Shown piece after piece: positions 62,960 to 64,000 of a stretch of 64,000 nt of DNA. Position 1 is the first letter of the stretch. Each line of letters begins with the position of its first letter. The position numbers and the translations under genes are program-made. Source of the stretch: an uncultured Lachnospiraceae bacterium (GTDB lineage Bacteria > Bacillota > Clostridia > Lachnospirales > Lachnospiraceae); assembly GCA_947178145.1 (NCBI GenBank), contig CAMWXE010000004.1, positions 1 to 64,000 of the forward strand, in the 5' to 3' direction. The notes below the pieces were generated by a model. The model was not told the DNA's origin. It saw only the letters and a list, made by a program, of their open reading frames with translations, and ran no database searches.

Positions 62960-62978
62960 AAGTGTCTGCTCCTATTGC

Positions 62979-64000
62979 TTAAAGTACATCTGTTATATTT
63001 GTCATTCTGTTAAAAAAAGGATCTTCCACCACCAGATTCAGGAAATCTGAATCTGTCACTCGGACCTTGTGTACCAGTTCCAGAAAAACTTCATCTAGTT
63101 TCCGACTTATATTTCTTGCTTTCATGGGACATAGCCTGATATAAGCCATAAAATAATCCATGATGCCCTCCTGCGCTCTCTCAAAGCACCAGATATCCTT
63201 ATCCTGCCTTGTCTCTGGCGCATACACAGGCTTCCCAGTCTCATCAAATCCTGTCACCGACGGATGCGGCGCTGTAAGAAGCGTTTCAAGAATGTAATAA
63301 TCATCAAAAATAGCACACGTTTTCCCGTTCTCATTTTCATAAAATGAACAGATATCCGACGTATTGTTCTTCCTGTCTCCTGCATCAAGCTGCATAAAAT
63401 AAAATCCCTGCAAATGGTTGGATACGATTCTTTGTATGTACATCTGGCTTGTTCCTTTTGCCACGAAATCAAAAAAGGCCACATCCCCAGTTTTTGGGTT
63501 TAAACTGTCTATATACGTTCGATAATTTTTATACGCTGCCTCTGCTCTTCTTAAAATGCTCCTTTTGTACTGAAGAAGTCCTGTTTCATTTCCTGCTATG
63601 CCATCGTTCACAGCACAATCTGCCTCAATTCCAAACCGTTCTCTCAGACTTTCTTCCAATGTGCCGCTAAATTTCATATCGTCCACATATTGGATATCTT
63701 CTACGCTTTTCACCCCAGCCCTGACTGCAGCAGTGCGTGAAGTCAGAAAATACACCGATTCATCTTCTTTGCCGAATGACTTTGCCAGATGCGCATACAT
63801 TTTCTTGATTAGATACCCATCCCTTGCACTAAACCATATATTTTGAATATGCTCTCTTTCCACTTGTTCATGAAACCAAATGACAAAATCACTGACTATC
63901 GGTGCGCATATCAAATATCCAATATTATATACATCTGATATCTCAATACATCTATCATCCTGTTCAAATTGAAACGGGCTATTGAAGACCTTCGCTATGA
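62979..64000 (-). CDS. HAD-like hydrolase-type protein of polysaccharide clusters (5'-partial)
   Basis: The frame is open to the window edge, so the N-terminus is missing and at least 339 residues are present. It resembles the predicted HAD-superfamily proteins found in capsule and teichoic-type clusters (COG5610-like): NIWFSARDGYLIKKMY and the following FLTSRTAAVRAGV. A middle segment GDVAFFDFVAKGTSQMYIQR and a C-terminal helical part follow. A role in polymer assembly or decoration is inferred from context. It is 19 bp ahead of the epimerase gene, so the operon starts beyond this window. Confidence 0.7.
   Translation of the reverse strand, partial: IAKVFNSPFQFEQDDRCIEISDVYNIGYLICAPIVSDFVIWFHEQVEREHIQNIWFSARDGYLIKKMYAHLAKSFGKEDESVYFLTSRTAAVRAGVKSVEDIQYVDDMKFSGTLEESLRERFGIEADCAVNDGIAGNETGLLQYKRSILRRAEAAYKNYRTYIDSLNPKTGDVAFFDFVAKGTSQMYIQRIVSNHLQGFYFMQLDAGDRKNNTSDICSFYENENGKTCAIFDDYYILETLLTAPHPSVTGFDETGKPVYAPETRQDKDIWCFERAQEGIMDYFMAYIRLCPMKARNISRKLDEVFLELVHKVRVTDSDFLNLVVEDPFFNRMTNITDVL

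Overview
The window looks like a chromosomal segment of a spore-forming anaerobic member of the Bacillota, most probably Lachnospiraceae or a close relative. The basis is the clostridial gene run nusB-xseA-xseB-ispA-dxs-tlyA-nadK-argR-recN, a spoIVB sporulation protease, a spore-photoproduct-lyase-like radical SAM protein, strong AGGAGG ribosome sites with some GTG/TTG starts, and several families that are common in that group (CD3324-type regulator, PD-(D/E)XK 'transposase' family, AAA-ATPase/PD-(D/E)XK fusion). No rRNA, tRNA or CRISPR array was seen. This is family recognition by eye; no database search was possible.

Region by region. 1-1.8 kb: debris of an integrative/conjugative element with an ABC-exporter fragment spliced in. 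2.1-6.4 kb: a heterodimeric ABC exporter pair and a small CD3324-like DNA-binding protein. 6.5-6.7 kb: a fold-back MITE-like element. 7-10.8 kb: an unusual signalling operon, cheA -> stand-alone HPt -> membrane/coiled-coil protein -> OmpR-type regulator. 11-15.2 kb: a secreted SGNH hydrolase facing an operon of a ComEC-like secreted metallo-beta-lactamase-fold protein, an F5/8-type-C-like protein and a cytidylate-kinase-like protein. 15.3-17.7 kb: decayed PD-(D/E)XK-type genes, a phosphotransferase-like P-loop protein and a decayed HTH gene. 17.7-24.6 kb: an XRE regulator, lepA and potABCD. 24.8-27.2 kb: a polar amino acid ABC importer. 27.4 kb: an unknown protein with an internal duplication. 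28.5-34.6 kb: spoIVB and an RND pump with its lipoprotein adaptor. 34.9-36.2 kb: a secreted protein and a very small soluble MCP-like protein. 36.3-49.6 kb: the housekeeping block recN to deoB (DNA repair, arginine regulation, NADP, isoprenoid precursors, exonuclease VII, NusB, Asp23, RF3, phosphopentomutase). 49.9-54.0 kb: a plus-strand run of SDR, GH29 fucosidase, MTAN-like nucleosidase and SPL-like radical SAM protein. 54.0-58.1 kb: DUF454, HMA-domain and CydDC-like ABC genes behind a promoter carrying two TTAG-N6-CTAA dyads. 58.4-60.5 kb: an AAA-ATPase/nuclease-like gene bracketed by direct repeats, and a BFD-like iron-sulfur protein. 60.5-64 kb: an alditol-phosphate/CDP-alditol type cell-surface polymer cluster, cut by the window edge.

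The strongest candidates for something not yet described are the CheA/HPt/OmpR phosphorelay with its linked membrane protein, the nucleosidase-radical SAM pair in the fucosidase operon, the metalloregulated DUF454-HMA-CydDC operon, and the pentitol cluster that carries its own pentulose-phosphate epimerase. Decayed genes, MITE-like elements and segmental duplication mark the flanks as genome-plastic zones.
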